From positions 186,001 to 250,000 of the forward strand of contig NZ_LMCU01000002.1 of assembly GCF_001424905.1 (NCBI RefSeq): a stretch of DNA of 64,000 nt, written 5' to 3'. Of the stretch, positions 1-8,666 are shown piece by piece; position 1 is the first letter of the stretch, and the number at the start of each line of letters is the position of its first letter. The notes under the pieces are model-generated. The model was not told the DNA's origin, did no database searches, and saw only the letters and a list, made by a program, of their open reading frames with translations. The position numbers were made by a program, and so were the translations under genes. The DNA comes from Leifsonia sp. Root112D2. GTDB taxonomy: Bacteria; Actinomycetota; Actinomycetes; Actinomycetales; Microbacteriaceae.

Positions 1-260
1 CCGTGCACGGCAGACTCGCCCTGGTGCCGCGCCCCACCGGGCAACCCCCACGTGCCGCCGAAGTGGCTCCATTCGGCACGATGCTGCAGCAGGATGCCCC
101 GGGCCGGGTCATGCGCGAGCAGCCCGGCGGCGCCGAAGCGGCCCCAGAACTTGCGTCCGTCTGGGCCCTCCACCCAAGCGTCGCCGGGGTCGCGGGGGCC
201 GTGTGGTCGATACGCGTTACCGGGCACGGGCGCGGGCATGGGCGCGGGCGGATCGGTCAC
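1..260 (-). CDS. NUDIX hydrolase, N-terminal part (gene runs off the left edge)
   Basis: Reading the minus strand from a GTG at 260 gives an open frame to the window edge, about 86 residues, with no stop. The residues WVEGPDGRKFWGRFGAAGLL near position 24, followed by LLQHRAEWSHFGGTWGLPGG, are typical of the strand before a Nudix box: a hydrophobic beta strand, then a W-x-LPGG turn. The Nudix box itself lies beyond the edge, so substrate cannot be judged. An in-frame ATG at 239 is an alternative start. It follows der in the same orientation, separated by an inverted repeat. Family assignment is inferred from the fold signature only. Confidence 0.75.
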   Translation of the reverse strand, partial: MTDPPAPMPAPVPGNAYRPHGPRDPGDAWVEGPDGRKFWGRFGAAGLLAHDPARGILLQHRAEWSHFGGTWGLPGGARHQGESAVH

Positions 261-293
261 GGTTCCAGACTATGCCCGGTCGAACCCCATGCC

Positions 294-383
294 GGTTGAG
301 GAGAGGTCGAGGAACGAGGCCTCGTCTCGAAACCGCAGGCCGCGCGGCGGGGTTTCGAGACGCTCGTTCCTCGCTCCTCAACC
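294..383. repeat. Inverted pair of the dispersed palindromic repeat, downstream of der
   Basis: The left arm at 294-334 begins GGTTGAGGAG and ends TCTCGAAACC. The right arm at 351-383 begins GGTTTCGAGACG and ends CTCCTCAACC. The arms are imperfect reverse complements around a GC-rich spacer. The unit is related to copies at 1936-1980, 31049-31090 and 38511-38550. It fills the gap between der and the NUDIX gene and could act as a transcription terminator or mRNA-stabilising hairpin, but it has no T tract. The pairing is seen directly; the function is inferred. Confidence 0.8.
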
Positions 384-392
384 AGCGGAATG

Positions 393-1907
393 CTAGCGCT
401 GGCGCTTCTCGCGCACGCGCATGTTGAGCACGATCGGGGTGCCCTCGAAGCCGTAAATCTCGCGCAGGCGACGCTGAATGTACCTGCGGTAGCCGGGGTC
501 GAGGAATCCGGTGGTGAACACCACGAACGTCGGCGGCCGGGTCGAGGCCTGCGTGCCGAACAGAATGCGCGGCTGCTTGCCGCCACGCACGGGGTGCGGA
601 TGCGCCGCCGTGAGTTCGGCAAGAAAAGCGTTGAACTTGCCCGTGGCGATGCGGGTGTCCCACGACTCGAGCGCGAGCTCGAGAGCCGGAACCAGCTTCT
701 CCATGTGCCGACCGGTCTTGGCCGAGATGTTCACCCGCGGCGCCCACGCCACATGCGCAAGATCCTGTTCGATCTCCCGCTCCAGGTAACGGCGACGCTC
801 GTCGTCGAGCAGATCCCACTTGTTGAACGCGAGCACGAGCGCGCGGCCCGACTCGAGCACGAGGTCGATGATGCGCACATCCTGCTCGCTGATCGGCTCG
901 CTCACGTCGAGCAGCACGACGGCAACCTCGGCCTTCTCCAGCGCGGCCCGCGTGCGCAGCGAGGCATAGAAGTCGGCCCCCTGCTGCAGGTGAACACGAC
1001 GACGGATGCCCGCGGTGTCGACGAAGCGCCACACCTTGCCCGCGAGCTCCACCTGTTCGTCCACGGGGTCACGCGTGGTGCCGGCCATCTCGTTGACGAC
1101 CACCCGTTCCTCGCCCACGGCCTTGTTGAGCAGGCTGGACTTGCCCACGTTGGGGCGGCCGAGAATAGCGACGCGACGCGGCCCGCCAACCTCCTGCGGG
1201 GCCACGGCCGAGACCTCGGGCAGCGACTTCATGATGAGGTCGAGCATGTCTGCGACACCGCGACCGTGCACGGCCGAGACCGGCATGGGCTCGCCGAGGC
1301 CGAGCGACCACAGCCCGGCGGCGTTCGGCTCCTGGCGCACATCGTCCACCTTGTTGGCGGCGAGAAAGACGGGTCGCTTGGTCTTGCGCAGCAGTCGCAC
1401 CACGTGCTCGTCGGTCGAGGTGGCGCCCACGTTGGCATCGACCACGAAGAGCACCGCGTCGGCCAGATCGATGGCTATCTCGGCCTGCAGCGCCACGGAT
1501 GCGTCGATGCCCTTGGCGTCGGGCTCCCAGCCACCGGTGTCGACGATGGTGAACCGGCGTCCGTTCCACTCCGCCTGGTAGTTCACGCGGTCGCGAGTCA
1601 CGCCGGGGGTGTCCTCCACGACGGCCTCGCGGCGGCCCAGAATGCGGTTGACGAGCGCGGACTTGCCCACGTTCGGTCGGCCCACGATGGCCAGCACGGG
1701 CAGCGCGGGCAGATAGGTGATGGCATCCGGATCCTCGGTTGCGGCATCGAGCAGCGCGCGGTCCTCGTCGCCGAGGTCGTAGTCCTCCAGGCCGCTGCGC
1801 AGCGCTGCGGCGCGGCTGGTGGCGAGTTCCTCGTCCAGTGCGCCGAGTCGTTCGACGAGCGCGTCATCGAGCTCGGGAATCTGGTCCGGATCGGTTTCGT
1901 GGGGCAT
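393..1907 (-). CDS. der: Ribosome-associated GTPase Der (EngA)
   Basis: Double-GTPase needed for 50S subunit assembly. Of 504 residues, two tandem G domains are visible, each with the P-loop GRPNVGKS (first about residues 76-83, second near 250), followed by a C-terminal KH-like domain ending in a basic tail. About 70 acidic N-terminal residues precede the first G domain, giving a longer protein than the roughly 440-490 residues usual elsewhere; such extensions are common in actinobacteria. The ATG at 1907 is preceded by AAGAGAGAC. It follows cmk, as in M. tuberculosis, and the 56-bp gap contains a dispersed repeat. Confidence 0.97.
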   Translation of the reverse strand: MPHETDPDQIPELDDALVERLGALDEELATSRAAALRSGLEDYDLGDEDRALLDAATEDPDAITYLPALPVLAIVGRPNVGKSALVNRILGRREAVVEDTPGVTRDRVNYQAEWNGRRFTIVDTGGWEPDAKGIDASVALQAEIAIDLADAVLFVVDANVGATSTDEHVVRLLRKTKRPVFLAANKVDDVRQEPNAAGLWSLGLGEPMPVSAVHGRGVADMLDLIMKSLPEVSAVAPQEVGGPRRVAILGRPNVGKSSLLNKAVGEERVVVNEMAGTTRDPVDEQVELAGKVWRFVDTAGIRRRVHLQQGADFYASLRTRAALEKAEVAVVLLDVSEPISEQDVRIIDLVLESGRALVLAFNKWDLLDDERRRYLEREIEQDLAHVAWAPRVNISAKTGRHMEKLVPALELALESWDTRIATGKFNAFLAELTAAHPHPVRGGKQPRILFGTQASTRPPTFVVFTTGFLDPGYRRYIQRRLREIYGFEGTPIVLNMRVREKRQR

Positions 1908-1935
1908 GATGTCTCTCTTAAGGGGATTTCGCGTA

Positions 1936-1980
1936 GGTCTCGATACGCTCGGCTTCGCGCGAACTACTCGACCACCGGGC
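1936..1980. repeat. Dispersed palindromic repeat copy overlapping the cmk stop codon
   Basis: The unit starts GGTCTCGATACGCTCGG and ends CTACTCGACCACCGGGC. It overlaps the last five codons of cmk (P-V-V-E-stop), so the cmk stop codon lies inside the repeat. The same end sequence provides the argF terminus at 31075. The internal part can form a short hairpin (CGCTCGG / CGCGCG region). Confidence 0.8.
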
Positions 1981-2701
1981 GGGAAGAAGTGATGACCTCG
2001 ACGACCGCATCCACGGTCTGATCGAAGTCGAGCTCGGTCGAATCAACGGTGACGACACCGTCTGCGGCATTCATGAAATCGACCACCCGCGAGTCGGCCT
2101 GGTCGCGTGAACGGAGCTGCTCGCCGACGGCAACGGCGGAGTGCCCCGTCAATTCAGCGGAACGCCTGGCCATTCTAACCTCTTCGGATGCCGTCAGCAG
2201 TATGCGCACCGGCGCATCGGGCGCCACCACCGTCGTGATGTCCCGCCCCTCCACCACGATCCCTGCCTCGTGAACGGATGCCATGATGCGGCGAAACAGC
2301 GCCGTCAGGCTCTCGCGCACCTGCGGCACCCGCGCCACGCTGCTTACCACGGCCGAGATCGCGGGCTCGCGAATCGCCTCCGTCACGTCGCGTTCCCCGA
2401 CCAGCACGCGGTAACCATCGGGGTCGGTGCCGATGCGGTAATCGAAGTCGGGCAGCGCATCGACCACGCTCGGGGCATCCGACGGCTCGATCGAGCGGGC
2501 CGTGACATACCAGGCCAGCGCGCGGTAGGCGGCACCCGTGTCAAGGTAGGCATAACCGAGGCGGCGCGCTGCCGCCTTACTCACGCTCGACTTGCCGCTG
2601 CCCGCGGGGCCGTCGACGGCAACGACTACAGGAGCCGCGCCCTCGGAAACGACGGGGATCACGACAGGCGTGACTATCGGAACGATGTTGGGAATACTCA
2701 T
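1964..2701 (-). CDS. cmk: Cytidylate kinase
   Basis: Phosphorylates CMP and dCMP to the diphosphates using ATP in the cytosol. The 245-residue protein has the P-loop GPAGSGKSS at residues 31-39 after a hydrophobic N-terminal extension of about 25 residues. Motifs YLDTGAAYRA and VVEGRDITTVV match the NMP-binding and LID regions of bacterial CMP kinases. The ATG at 2701 overlaps the tyrA stop by four bases (ATGA), indicating coupled translation. The C-terminal residues PVVE and the stop codon are supplied by a dispersed repeat, so the native end was probably altered. Confidence 0.95.
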   Translation of the reverse strand: MSIPNIVPIVTPVVIPVVSEGAAPVVVAVDGPAGSGKSSVSKAAARRLGYAYLDTGAAYRALAWYVTARSIEPSDAPSVVDALPDFDYRIGTDPDGYRVLVGERDVTEAIREPAISAVVSSVARVPQVRESLTALFRRIMASVHEAGIVVEGRDITTVVAPDAPVRILLTASEEVRMARRSAELTGHSAVAVGEQLRSRDQADSRVVDFMNAADGVVTVDSTELDFDQTVDAVVEVITSSRPVVE

Positions 2702-3789
2702 GATCCTGCGATCCTCCAGCCTCGGCTCGACAGTTCATCGATTGTTCGCCGCTGCGCCTCGGGCAGCACCGCGATCTCGGCGAGGCCGATCTGGGCGCCG
2801 GGAGAGTGCTCCAGGCGCAGGTCTTCCAGGTTCACGCCGATCTCACCCATCTCGGTGAACAGGCGCCCGAGCTCGCCCGGCTTGTCGTCCACCATCACGA
2901 CAACCTGCGAGAAGCGGTGCTCCTGGCCATGCTTGCCCGGCAGGCGGGTGACGCCGGAGTTTCCGGCGGCCAGCTCTTCGGCGAGCGCGCGCCGGGCCCC
3001 GGGTGCCTCCGGCTCGTCGAGCGCCGCAAGCACCTGGTCGAGGTCGTCGCGGTATGCACGCAGAATCTCGACGACAGCCGGCGCGTTGGCTCCGAGAATC
3101 TGCACCCACAGCTCCGGCTCGCTGGCGGCGATGCGGGTCACATCGCGCAGGCCCTGGCCGGCCAGGGCGAGCGCGGCATCCGAGGAGCCGGCGAGGCGCT
3201 TGGCCATGAGCGTGGAGACGATTTGGGGGGTGTGCGACACCAGCGCGACGGCCGCGTCATGCGCAACCGTGTTCATCTCCACGGGCGTGGCGCCGAGATC
3301 CAGAATCAGCGACTCCACCAGGCTCACGCGGGTGCGCGAAAGTTCGGGGCGCGTGCAGACGACCCACGGCCGCCCCACAAAGAGGTCGGCGCGCCCCGAG
3401 ATCGCTCCCCCGCGCTCACGGCCGGCCAGCGGATGCGAGCCCACGTAGCGATCCAGCAGGGCACCGGATGCCTGCAGTTCTTCATACGGCGCAACCTTCA
3501 CACTCGCGACATCCGTCACCACGGCGTGCGGATGCGCGGCCAACTCCGCGGCAACAACGCTCGCGGTCAGATCCGGCGGAACGCACACCACCACGAGCAC
3601 GGGCTCATCGGCTGCGGTCTCCCGCCGCCCCGCCCCGTAGTCGATGGCGAGCCTCAGATTCGCCGGGGACGCATCCGCGAGCACAACGTCGACGCCGCGC
3701 GCACGCAGCCCAAGCCCAATGCTGGCACCGAGCAGGCCTGCGCCGACCACGCGCACCTGGCCCGCAAGCCGGGAGGTGTTCTCGACCAC
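2698..3789 (-). CDS. tyrA: Prephenate dehydrogenase with ACT domain
   Basis: Oxidises prephenate to 4-hydroxyphenylpyruvate for tyrosine synthesis, using NAD(P). The N-terminal Rossmann motif VVGAGLLGASIGLGL is followed by SHPLAGRERGG, a prephenate dehydrogenase active-site segment, and a helical dimer domain. The last 80 residues resemble an ACT domain (VVVMVDDKPGELGRLF), suggesting tyrosine feedback control. I chose the GTG at 3789, preceded by AGAGGGG, giving 363 residues. The open frame extends to 3882, but those extra 31 residues overlap rluB and do not look conserved. It sits between rluB and cmk in a tight operon. Confidence 0.9.
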   Translation of the reverse strand: MVENTSRLAGQVRVVGAGLLGASIGLGLRARGVDVVLADASPANLRLAIDYGAGRRETAADEPVLVVVCVPPDLTASVVAAELAAHPHAVVTDVASVKVAPYEELQASGALLDRYVGSHPLAGRERGGAISGRADLFVGRPWVVCTRPELSRTRVSLVESLILDLGATPVEMNTVAHDAAVALVSHTPQIVSTLMAKRLAGSSDAALALAGQGLRDVTRIAASEPELWVQILGANAPAVVEILRAYRDDLDQVLAALDEPEAPGARRALAEELAAGNSGVTRLPGKHGQEHRFSQVVVMVDDKPGELGRLFTEMGEIGVNLEDLRLEHSPGAQIGLAEIAVLPEAQRRTIDELSSRGWRIAGS

Positions 3790-3859
3790 GATGCCCCTCT
3801 TCGTTTCGTTTCTGAAAGTTGCCGTCTTCGACCGCGAGAGCAGTATCGCGGCGATGCGC

Positions 3860-4657
3860 TTATTCCGTTGGCGCGGCGCCATCCTGCCGTGAAATCGTGA
3901 GCAATTCGCCGAGTTCTACCTTAGTCAGATCCCTCGTGTGCCCCGCCTGCAGCGTGCCCAGGTGCAACGGGCCGAACTGCCTGCGCACCAACTCCGAGAC
4001 CGGATGCCCCACTTCGGCAAGCATGCGCCGCACGATGCGATTGCGGCCGGAATGCAGCGTGATCTCCACCATGCTGCCCCTGCCATCTGCGCTGCGCGAC
4101 AGCATGCGCGCCTTGTCCGCCACGATCGGCCCGTCGTCGAGCTCGATGCCCTTCGTGAGCCGGGCTATCGTCTGGGGCGAGACGGTGCCACTCACGCGGG
4201 CGATGTACGTCTTCATTACCCCGAACGACGGATGCGCGAGTACATGAGCCAGGCCGCCGTCATTCGTGAGCAGCAACAGCCCCGAGGTCTCGGCATCCAG
4301 CCGCCCCACGTTGAAGAGTCGTTCCTCGAACGCGTCGGTGAAGCGCCGCAGATCGGGCCGCTCCTGCTCGTCGTGCAGCGAACTGACGATGCCGACGGGC
4401 TTGTTCAGCATCACGTAACGGCGTGTCTGGTCAAGCTGTACGGCAATGCCGTCCACCGAGAGCAGGTCGACGCTCGGATCGATGCGCCGCCCCGGCTCGT
4501 CGACCACGGCGCCGTTCACGCGCACGCGGCGCTGGGCGATCATCTCCTCGGAGACCCGGCGACTCGCCACGCCCGCGGCGGCCATCACCTTCTGCAGGCG
4601 CTCGCCCTCGGGCTTGGCGTGAGCATCGTCGCCTGATGTCCCGTTATTTGACGTCAC
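3860..4657 (-). CDS. rluB: 23S rRNA pseudouridine synthase RluB-like
   Basis: Isomerises a uridine of 23S rRNA to pseudouridine. An S4 RNA-binding domain begins with RLQKVMAAAGVASRR and is followed by the RsuA/RluB catalytic domain. The catalytic aspartate lies in GRLDAETSGLLLLTNDG, and LHSGRNRIVRRML is another family motif. The GTG at 4657 has GAAGGA seven bases upstream and overlaps the end of scpB by 14 bases; a start at 4684 is possible but lacks this. The scpA-scpB-rluB order is conserved in actinobacteria. Confidence 0.93.
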   Translation of the reverse strand: MTSNNGTSGDDAHAKPEGERLQKVMAAAGVASRRVSEEMIAQRRVRVNGAVVDEPGRRIDPSVDLLSVDGIAVQLDQTRRYVMLNKPVGIVSSLHDEQERPDLRRFTDAFEERLFNVGRLDAETSGLLLLTNDGGLAHVLAHPSFGVMKTYIARVSGTVSPQTIARLTKGIELDDGPIVADKARMLSRSADGRGSMVEITLHSGRNRIVRRMLAEVGHPVSELVRRQFGPLHLGTLQAGHTRDLTKVELGELLTISRQDGAAPTE

Positions 4658-5285
4658 CGTCGAATCCTTCCGCGCCGTCGGCAAGCAACGGCGAAATGTG
4701 CGGCAGCTCGTCTATCGAGTTGATGCCGAGCTGAGTGAGCAGCAGATCCGTCGTGCCGTAGTTGATGGCGCCGGTCTCGCTGTCGGTGAAGAGCTCCGTG
4801 ATGAGACCGCGGCCGGCGAGCGTGCGCACCACCGAATCCACGTTCACGGCGCGAATGGACGCAATGGACCCACGGCTGATCGGCTGTTTGTAGGCGATCA
4901 CGGCGAGCGTCTCGAGCGCCGCCTGCGACAGTCTCGACGGGTTCTGGCTGAGCACGAAGTCGGCAACCACGGCGTCATAGTCCTCGCGCACGTAAATGCG
5001 CCAGCCGCCCCCCACCTCACGCAGTTCGAAACCGCGGCGGATCGCGCCGTTCTCGCCGTCGAAGTCGGCCACGAGGGTGTCTATCGCCTGGCGCACGGCC
5101 GCAACCGGGCTTCCGAGCGCGGTGGCAAGGCTCACGAGGCTTTGCGGCTCGTCGCTGACCATGAGAATGGCCTCGAGCGCGCGGTGGATGTCGTGCGTGG
5201 CCGCGGCGGGCGCATCCGGCTCTGTCAGGCCGTTCACTGTGGTGTCATCCGTCACCGTGTCATCCGTCACTGCGTCATCCGTCAT
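4644..5285 (-). CDS. scpB: Segregation and condensation protein B
   Basis: Kleisin-associated subunit of the SMC-ScpAB condensin. The 213 residues hold two winged-helix regions: RALEAILMVSDEPQSLVSLA, then SRLSQAALETLAVIAYKQPI, a highly recognisable ScpB motif. The first 15 residues come from a short tandem repeat of a 12-15 bp unit (the TDD-V repeat), which makes the true start uncertain between ATG 5285 and downstream GTGs. The gene overlaps scpA by 11 bases. Confidence 0.95.
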   Translation of the reverse strand: MTDDAVTDDTVTDDTTVNGLTEPDAPAAATHDIHRALEAILMVSDEPQSLVSLATALGSPVAAVRQAIDTLVADFDGENGAIRRGFELREVGGGWRIYVREDYDAVVADFVLSQNPSRLSQAALETLAVIAYKQPISRGSIASIRAVNVDSVVRTLAGRGLITELFTDSETGAINYGTTDLLLTQLGINSIDELPHISPLLADGAEGFDGDVK

Positions 5286-6096
5286 AGTCGGCCCCCAGAT
5301 TGGCGAGGTTCTCTTCGCTGAATTGTTCGGCGCTCCAGCGCACGGTCAGCTCCCCGAGCGGCTCGAGTTGCTCGAATGAGACCGCCGCATGGCGATAGAG
5401 CTCGAGCACCGCCAAAAACCGCGCGACCACGACGCCCTTCTGCTCGGCGCCGGCAATGAGCTGCCGAAAGCTCAGCGGCTCCCCCGCGCGCAGCATCGCC
5501 ACGATGAGCGCCGCCTGCTCACGGATGCTGACGAGCGGCGCGTGCAGGTGGTCCAGCCCCACCATCGGAATCTCCCGTGGCGTCAGGGCGAGAGTGGCAA
5601 GGGCGGCGAAGTCGTCGAGCGTGAGCGTCCACACCAGCTCGGGGGTGCGCTGCCGGTACTTGTCTTCCAGCCGCACCGAACGCGTGTGCCGCGTCGATTC
5701 GGCATCGAGGCCGGTGGCAAACCACGCGGATGCCTCCTTGAAGGCCCGATACTGCAGCAACCGGGCGAACAGCAGGTCCCGTGCCTCGAGCAGCGCCACG
5801 TCTTCGGCGTCGACGAGCTCGCCCTGCGGCAGCAACCCGGCAACCTTGAGGTCGAGCAGGGTCGCTGCCACGACAAGGAATTCGCTCGCCTCGTCGAGAT
5901 TCTCTTCGGCGTCGAGCGTGCGCAGATGGGCGATGAACTCGTCGGTGACGCGACTGAGCGAGATCTCCGTGATATCGAGTTCATGCTTGGAGATCAGGGA
6001 GAGCAACAGGTCGAACGGGCCCTGAAAGTTGCCGAGATCGACGCGGAACGCCCGCTCATGGACGACCGGTTCCTGCGTCTGCGCCGGCTCCTGCAT
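5275..6096 (-). CDS. scpA: Segregation and condensation protein A (kleisin)
   Basis: Kleisin that bridges the SMC dimer and binds ScpB. The N-terminal motif FQGPFDLLLSLISKHELDI is the ScpA hallmark, and the C-terminal winged helix (about 200-270) contains SFRQLIAGAEQKGVVVARFLAVLELY. The ATG at 6096 is four bases after the parA stop and gives 273 residues. A TTG at 6123 would overlap parA and is less likely. Together with parA and scpB it forms a chromosome-segregation operon. Confidence 0.95.
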   Translation of the reverse strand: MQEPAQTQEPVVHERAFRVDLGNFQGPFDLLLSLISKHELDITEISLSRVTDEFIAHLRTLDAEENLDEASEFLVVAATLLDLKVAGLLPQGELVDAEDVALLEARDLLFARLLQYRAFKEASAWFATGLDAESTRHTRSVRLEDKYRQRTPELVWTLTLDDFAALATLALTPREIPMVGLDHLHAPLVSIREQAALIVAMLRAGEPLSFRQLIAGAEQKGVVVARFLAVLELYRHAAVSFEQLEPLGELTVRWSAEQFSEENLANLGADYDG

Positions 6097-6100
6097 GTGC

Positions 6101-7000
6101 CTAGGCGACGGCGCCGCGCGCAATCAGTTCCCTGGCAAGTTGACGGTAGGCCTTGGAGGCCTGGTGCTCCGGTGCGAACTGGGTGATGGGCATCGCCGCA
6201 ACGGAGGCATCCGGAAATTTCACGGTGCGTGAGATCACGGTCTCCAGCACGCGGTCACCGAAGGCATCCACGACGCGCTCCAGCACCTCGCGCGAGTGCA
6301 GCGTGCGGGAGTCGTACATGGTGGCCAGAATGCCGTCGAGCTCGATCACCGGGTTCAGCCGGTCCTTGACCTTCTCGATGGTCTCCACGAGCAGGGCAAC
6401 GCCGCGCAGTGCGAAGAACTCGCATTCCAGCGGAATCAGTACGCCGTGGGCGGCGGTCAGCGCGTTCACGGTGAGGATGCCCAGCGAGGGCTGGCAGTCG
6501 ATGAGAATGACGTCGTAGTCGTTCACGACCTTGCGCAGCACTCCGGCCAGAATCTGCTCACGGGCCACCTCATTGACCAGATGCACCTCGGCGGCAGAAA
6601 GGTCGATGTTGGCGGGAATCACGTCGAGGTTGGGAACGCTGGTGTGCTGAATGGCATCGGAGGGACTCTTCGTGCGCGACAGCAGCAGATCGTAGATAGT
6701 GGTCACGTCGTGGGTCTGCACTCCGAGCCCGGCCGACAGTGCACCCTGCGGATCGAAGTCAATGGCCAGAACCCGGCGCCCGCATTCGGCGATGGCCGCG
6801 CCGAGGTTGATGCTCGTGGTGGTCTTGCCCACGCCGCCCTTCTGGTTGCAGAGGGCGATGATGCGGGCCGGCCCGTGTGATTTCAACGGCTTGGGATCGG
6901 CGAATTCACGCAGTGCCCGGCCGGTCGGCCCGAGCCGCGGGCCCGAGGCGGCCTCGTCGAAGCCCGGAAGTTCAGTTCGCGTTTCTGATTTGCGCGCCAC
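6101..7000 (-). CDS. ParA/Soj-family ATPase of the scpAB operon
   Basis: Deviant Walker-A ATPase: the motif CNQKGGVGKTTTSINLG contains the signature lysine KGGxGKTT. The DFDPQGALSAGLGV segment and DVILIDCQPSLGILTVNAL are typical of chromosomal ParA proteins. An N-terminal arm of about 50 residues precedes the motif. The GTG at 7000 has GGGGG nine bases upstream; another GTG at 7036 is possible. No parB lies beside it. This is the ParA paralogue linked to xerD and scpA (Rv1708-like) rather than the oriC parAB pair, so the partner is unknown. Confidence 0.92.
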   Translation of the reverse strand: MARKSETRTELPGFDEAASGPRLGPTGRALREFADPKPLKSHGPARIIALCNQKGGVGKTTTSINLGAAIAECGRRVLAIDFDPQGALSAGLGVQTHDVTTIYDLLLSRTKSPSDAIQHTSVPNLDVIPANIDLSAAEVHLVNEVAREQILAGVLRKVVNDYDVILIDCQPSLGILTVNALTAAHGVLIPLECEFFALRGVALLVETIEKVKDRLNPVIELDGILATMYDSRTLHSREVLERVVDAFGDRVLETVISRTVKFPDASVAAMPITQFAPEHQASKAYRQLARELIARGAVA

Positions 7001-7101
7001 CTGCTTGATCCCCCGCTTTCCTTCTGTGCTACACACGGAATCCCGCGCAACTGAGTCTAACCAACCCTCCGGCCCGCACCCGCGCGCACCGCCGTGCGCC
7101 C

Positions 7102-8016
7102 TTAGCTCCAGCGCGCACGGGGGTGCGCCTGCGTGTACATGTCGCGCAAGGTATCCGCCGTCACGAGCGTGTAGATCTGGGTCGTGGCCACCGAGGAGTG
7201 CCCGAGCAGTTCCTGCACGACCCGCACATCCGCGCCGTTGGCCACCAGGTGCGTGGCAAAGGAGTGCCGCAGGGTGTGCGGCGAAACCTCGATGCCGAGG
7301 TGAGCGCGCTCGGCCGCCGCCCTGATGATGAGCCAGGCGTTCTGCCGTGAGACCCGTTGGCCGCGCATCCCGAGAAAGAGCGCGGGCGTTGCCGCACCGC
7401 GCGCCGACAGCAGCGGCCTCACCCGCACGAGATACGCGTCTATCGCGGTCCTCGCGTAGCTGCCGAGTGGCACGATGCGCTGCTTGCTGCCCTTGCCGGT
7501 CAGCCGCACGACGTCCTCGTCTATCACGTCGTCGACGTTCAGGTCCACGGCCTCGCTCACGCGCGCTCCCGTGGCGTAGAGCAACTCGAGCAGCGCCTTG
7601 TCGCGAATCTGACGGGGTTCGTCTCCGTCAGTCGCCGCCAGCAGCGCCTGCACCTGCTCGATCGAGATCGCCTTCGGCAGCCGGGTGCCGGTCTTCGGCG
7701 GCTTCGTCTCGCGCGAGACGTCTTCTGAGACGAGCCCCTCCTCGAGCATGAAGCGATGCAATCCGCGCACGGTAGAAAGCATCCGCGCCATCGACGAGGC
7801 GGTCAGCGGTGATTCGATGCGCGTGGCCAGGTGACGGGCGAAGTCAGCCACGACGCTCATCGTCACCTGCGACGGCACCTCGATGCCCTGGCTTTCGAGC
7901 CAGCGCACATACGTCGCCAGATCGCGGCGATAGGCGGCAACCGTGTTGCGCGAAAGCCCGCGTTCGATCGAGACATGCCGCAGATACGAGTCAACGGCGG
8001 TCTCGATGCCCGTCAT
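7102..8016 (-). CDS. xerD: Site-specific tyrosine recombinase XerD
   Basis: Resolves chromosome dimers at dif with XerC. The 304 residues contain the SAM-like N-terminal domain (SYLRHVSIERGLSRNTVAAY) and the catalytic domain with Arg in YATGARVSEAVDL, the HTLRHSFATHL box, and LLGHSSVATTQIYTLV with the nucleophilic Tyr. The ATG at 8016 overlaps the stop of the NUDIX gene by four bases. Its neighbours parA and scpAB also serve segregation. Confidence 0.95.
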   Translation of the reverse strand: MTGIETAVDSYLRHVSIERGLSRNTVAAYRRDLATYVRWLESQGIEVPSQVTMSVVADFARHLATRIESPLTASSMARMLSTVRGLHRFMLEEGLVSEDVSRETKPPKTGTRLPKAISIEQVQALLAATDGDEPRQIRDKALLELLYATGARVSEAVDLNVDDVIDEDVVRLTGKGSKQRIVPLGSYARTAIDAYLVRVRPLLSARGAATPALFLGMRGQRVSRQNAWLIIRAAAERAHLGIEVSPHTLRHSFATHLVANGADVRVVQELLGHSSVATTQIYTLVTADTLRDMYTQAHPRARWS

Positions 8017-8666
8017 GACTGCGCGGCCCACCTCGGATGCCGCGGCCAGGCGCTGTCGGCATCTGCGAGGTTCTGCCATCCCCGCTCGCGCGACGCGAGC
8101 GCCGCGAGCACGCCGATGGAGAGCGACGGGTTCTGCACGCGCCTGGCGAGAACTGCGTCGACGACCTCGTCGAGAGCAACCCAGCGCACCTCGATGTCTG
8201 CCTCCTCCTCGGTACGCTCGAACGCTCGCTCTGTGGGCTTCAGATCGCGGGCCAGGTACACCCGAATGACCTCGTTGCTGCCGCCCGGGCTCGTGTAAAA
8301 CTCGCTCAGCACGTCCCAGCGCGCCGCCGTGAGATCGGCCTCCTCTGCCAACTCCCGTTTGGCCGCCTCGAGTGGCGGTTCGTCGCCCACGTCGAGCAGG
8401 CCCGCCGGAATCTCCCAGGCACGGTGACGCACCGGATGCCGGTACTGCCTGATCAGCAGAACCCGATCCTTGTCGTCGAGTGCCAGAATCGCAACCGCGC
8501 CGGTGTGGTCGACATAGTCGCGAGTGACCGCGTGCCCGTTGTAGTCGAAGACGTCACTCGTCACATTCCAGACGCGCCCGGCGAAGACCGTCTCGCGCTC
8601 GAGAATCTCCACGGAGGCGGGCTCGTCGCGCAGAAGCAGGCCCTCCGAGCCCACGGGCTCAGGCAT
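8013..8666 (-). CDS. NUDIX hydrolase, ADP-ribose pyrophosphatase-like
   Basis: The 217-residue protein has the Nudix box from G of GLLDVGDEPP through REL-AEEADL (about residues 92-115); the final glycine of the consensus is Asp. The upstream strand VLLIRQYRHPVRHRAWEIPAG matches the ADP-ribose/ADP-sugar pyrophosphatase group, as does the SPGGSNE motif after the box. It overlaps pyrG by eight bases and xerD by four, the same order as Rv1699-Rv1701. The precise substrate is inferred, not shown. Confidence 0.9.
   Translation of the reverse strand: MPEPVGSEGLLLRDEPASVEILERETVFAGRVWNVTSDVFDYNGHAVTRDYVDHTGAVAILALDDKDRVLLIRQYRHPVRHRAWEIPAGLLDVGDEPPLEAAKRELAEEADLTAARWDVLSEFYTSPGGSNEVIRVYLARDLKPTERAFERTEEEADIEVRWVALDEVVDAVLARRVQNPSLSIGVLAALASRERGWQNLADADSAWPRHPRWAAQS

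Noticed and set aside
390..2021. 543-residue open frame on the plus strand
   Set aside because: It is the antisense shadow of der with typical GC-rich composition and no recognisable motif; the minus strand encodes a complete GTPase.
5230..5285. Short tandem repeat at the scpB start as a minisatellite or phase-variable tract
   Set aside because: It has only about three imperfect units of 12-18 bp within a conserved gene; a length change is possible, but nothing indicates phase variation.
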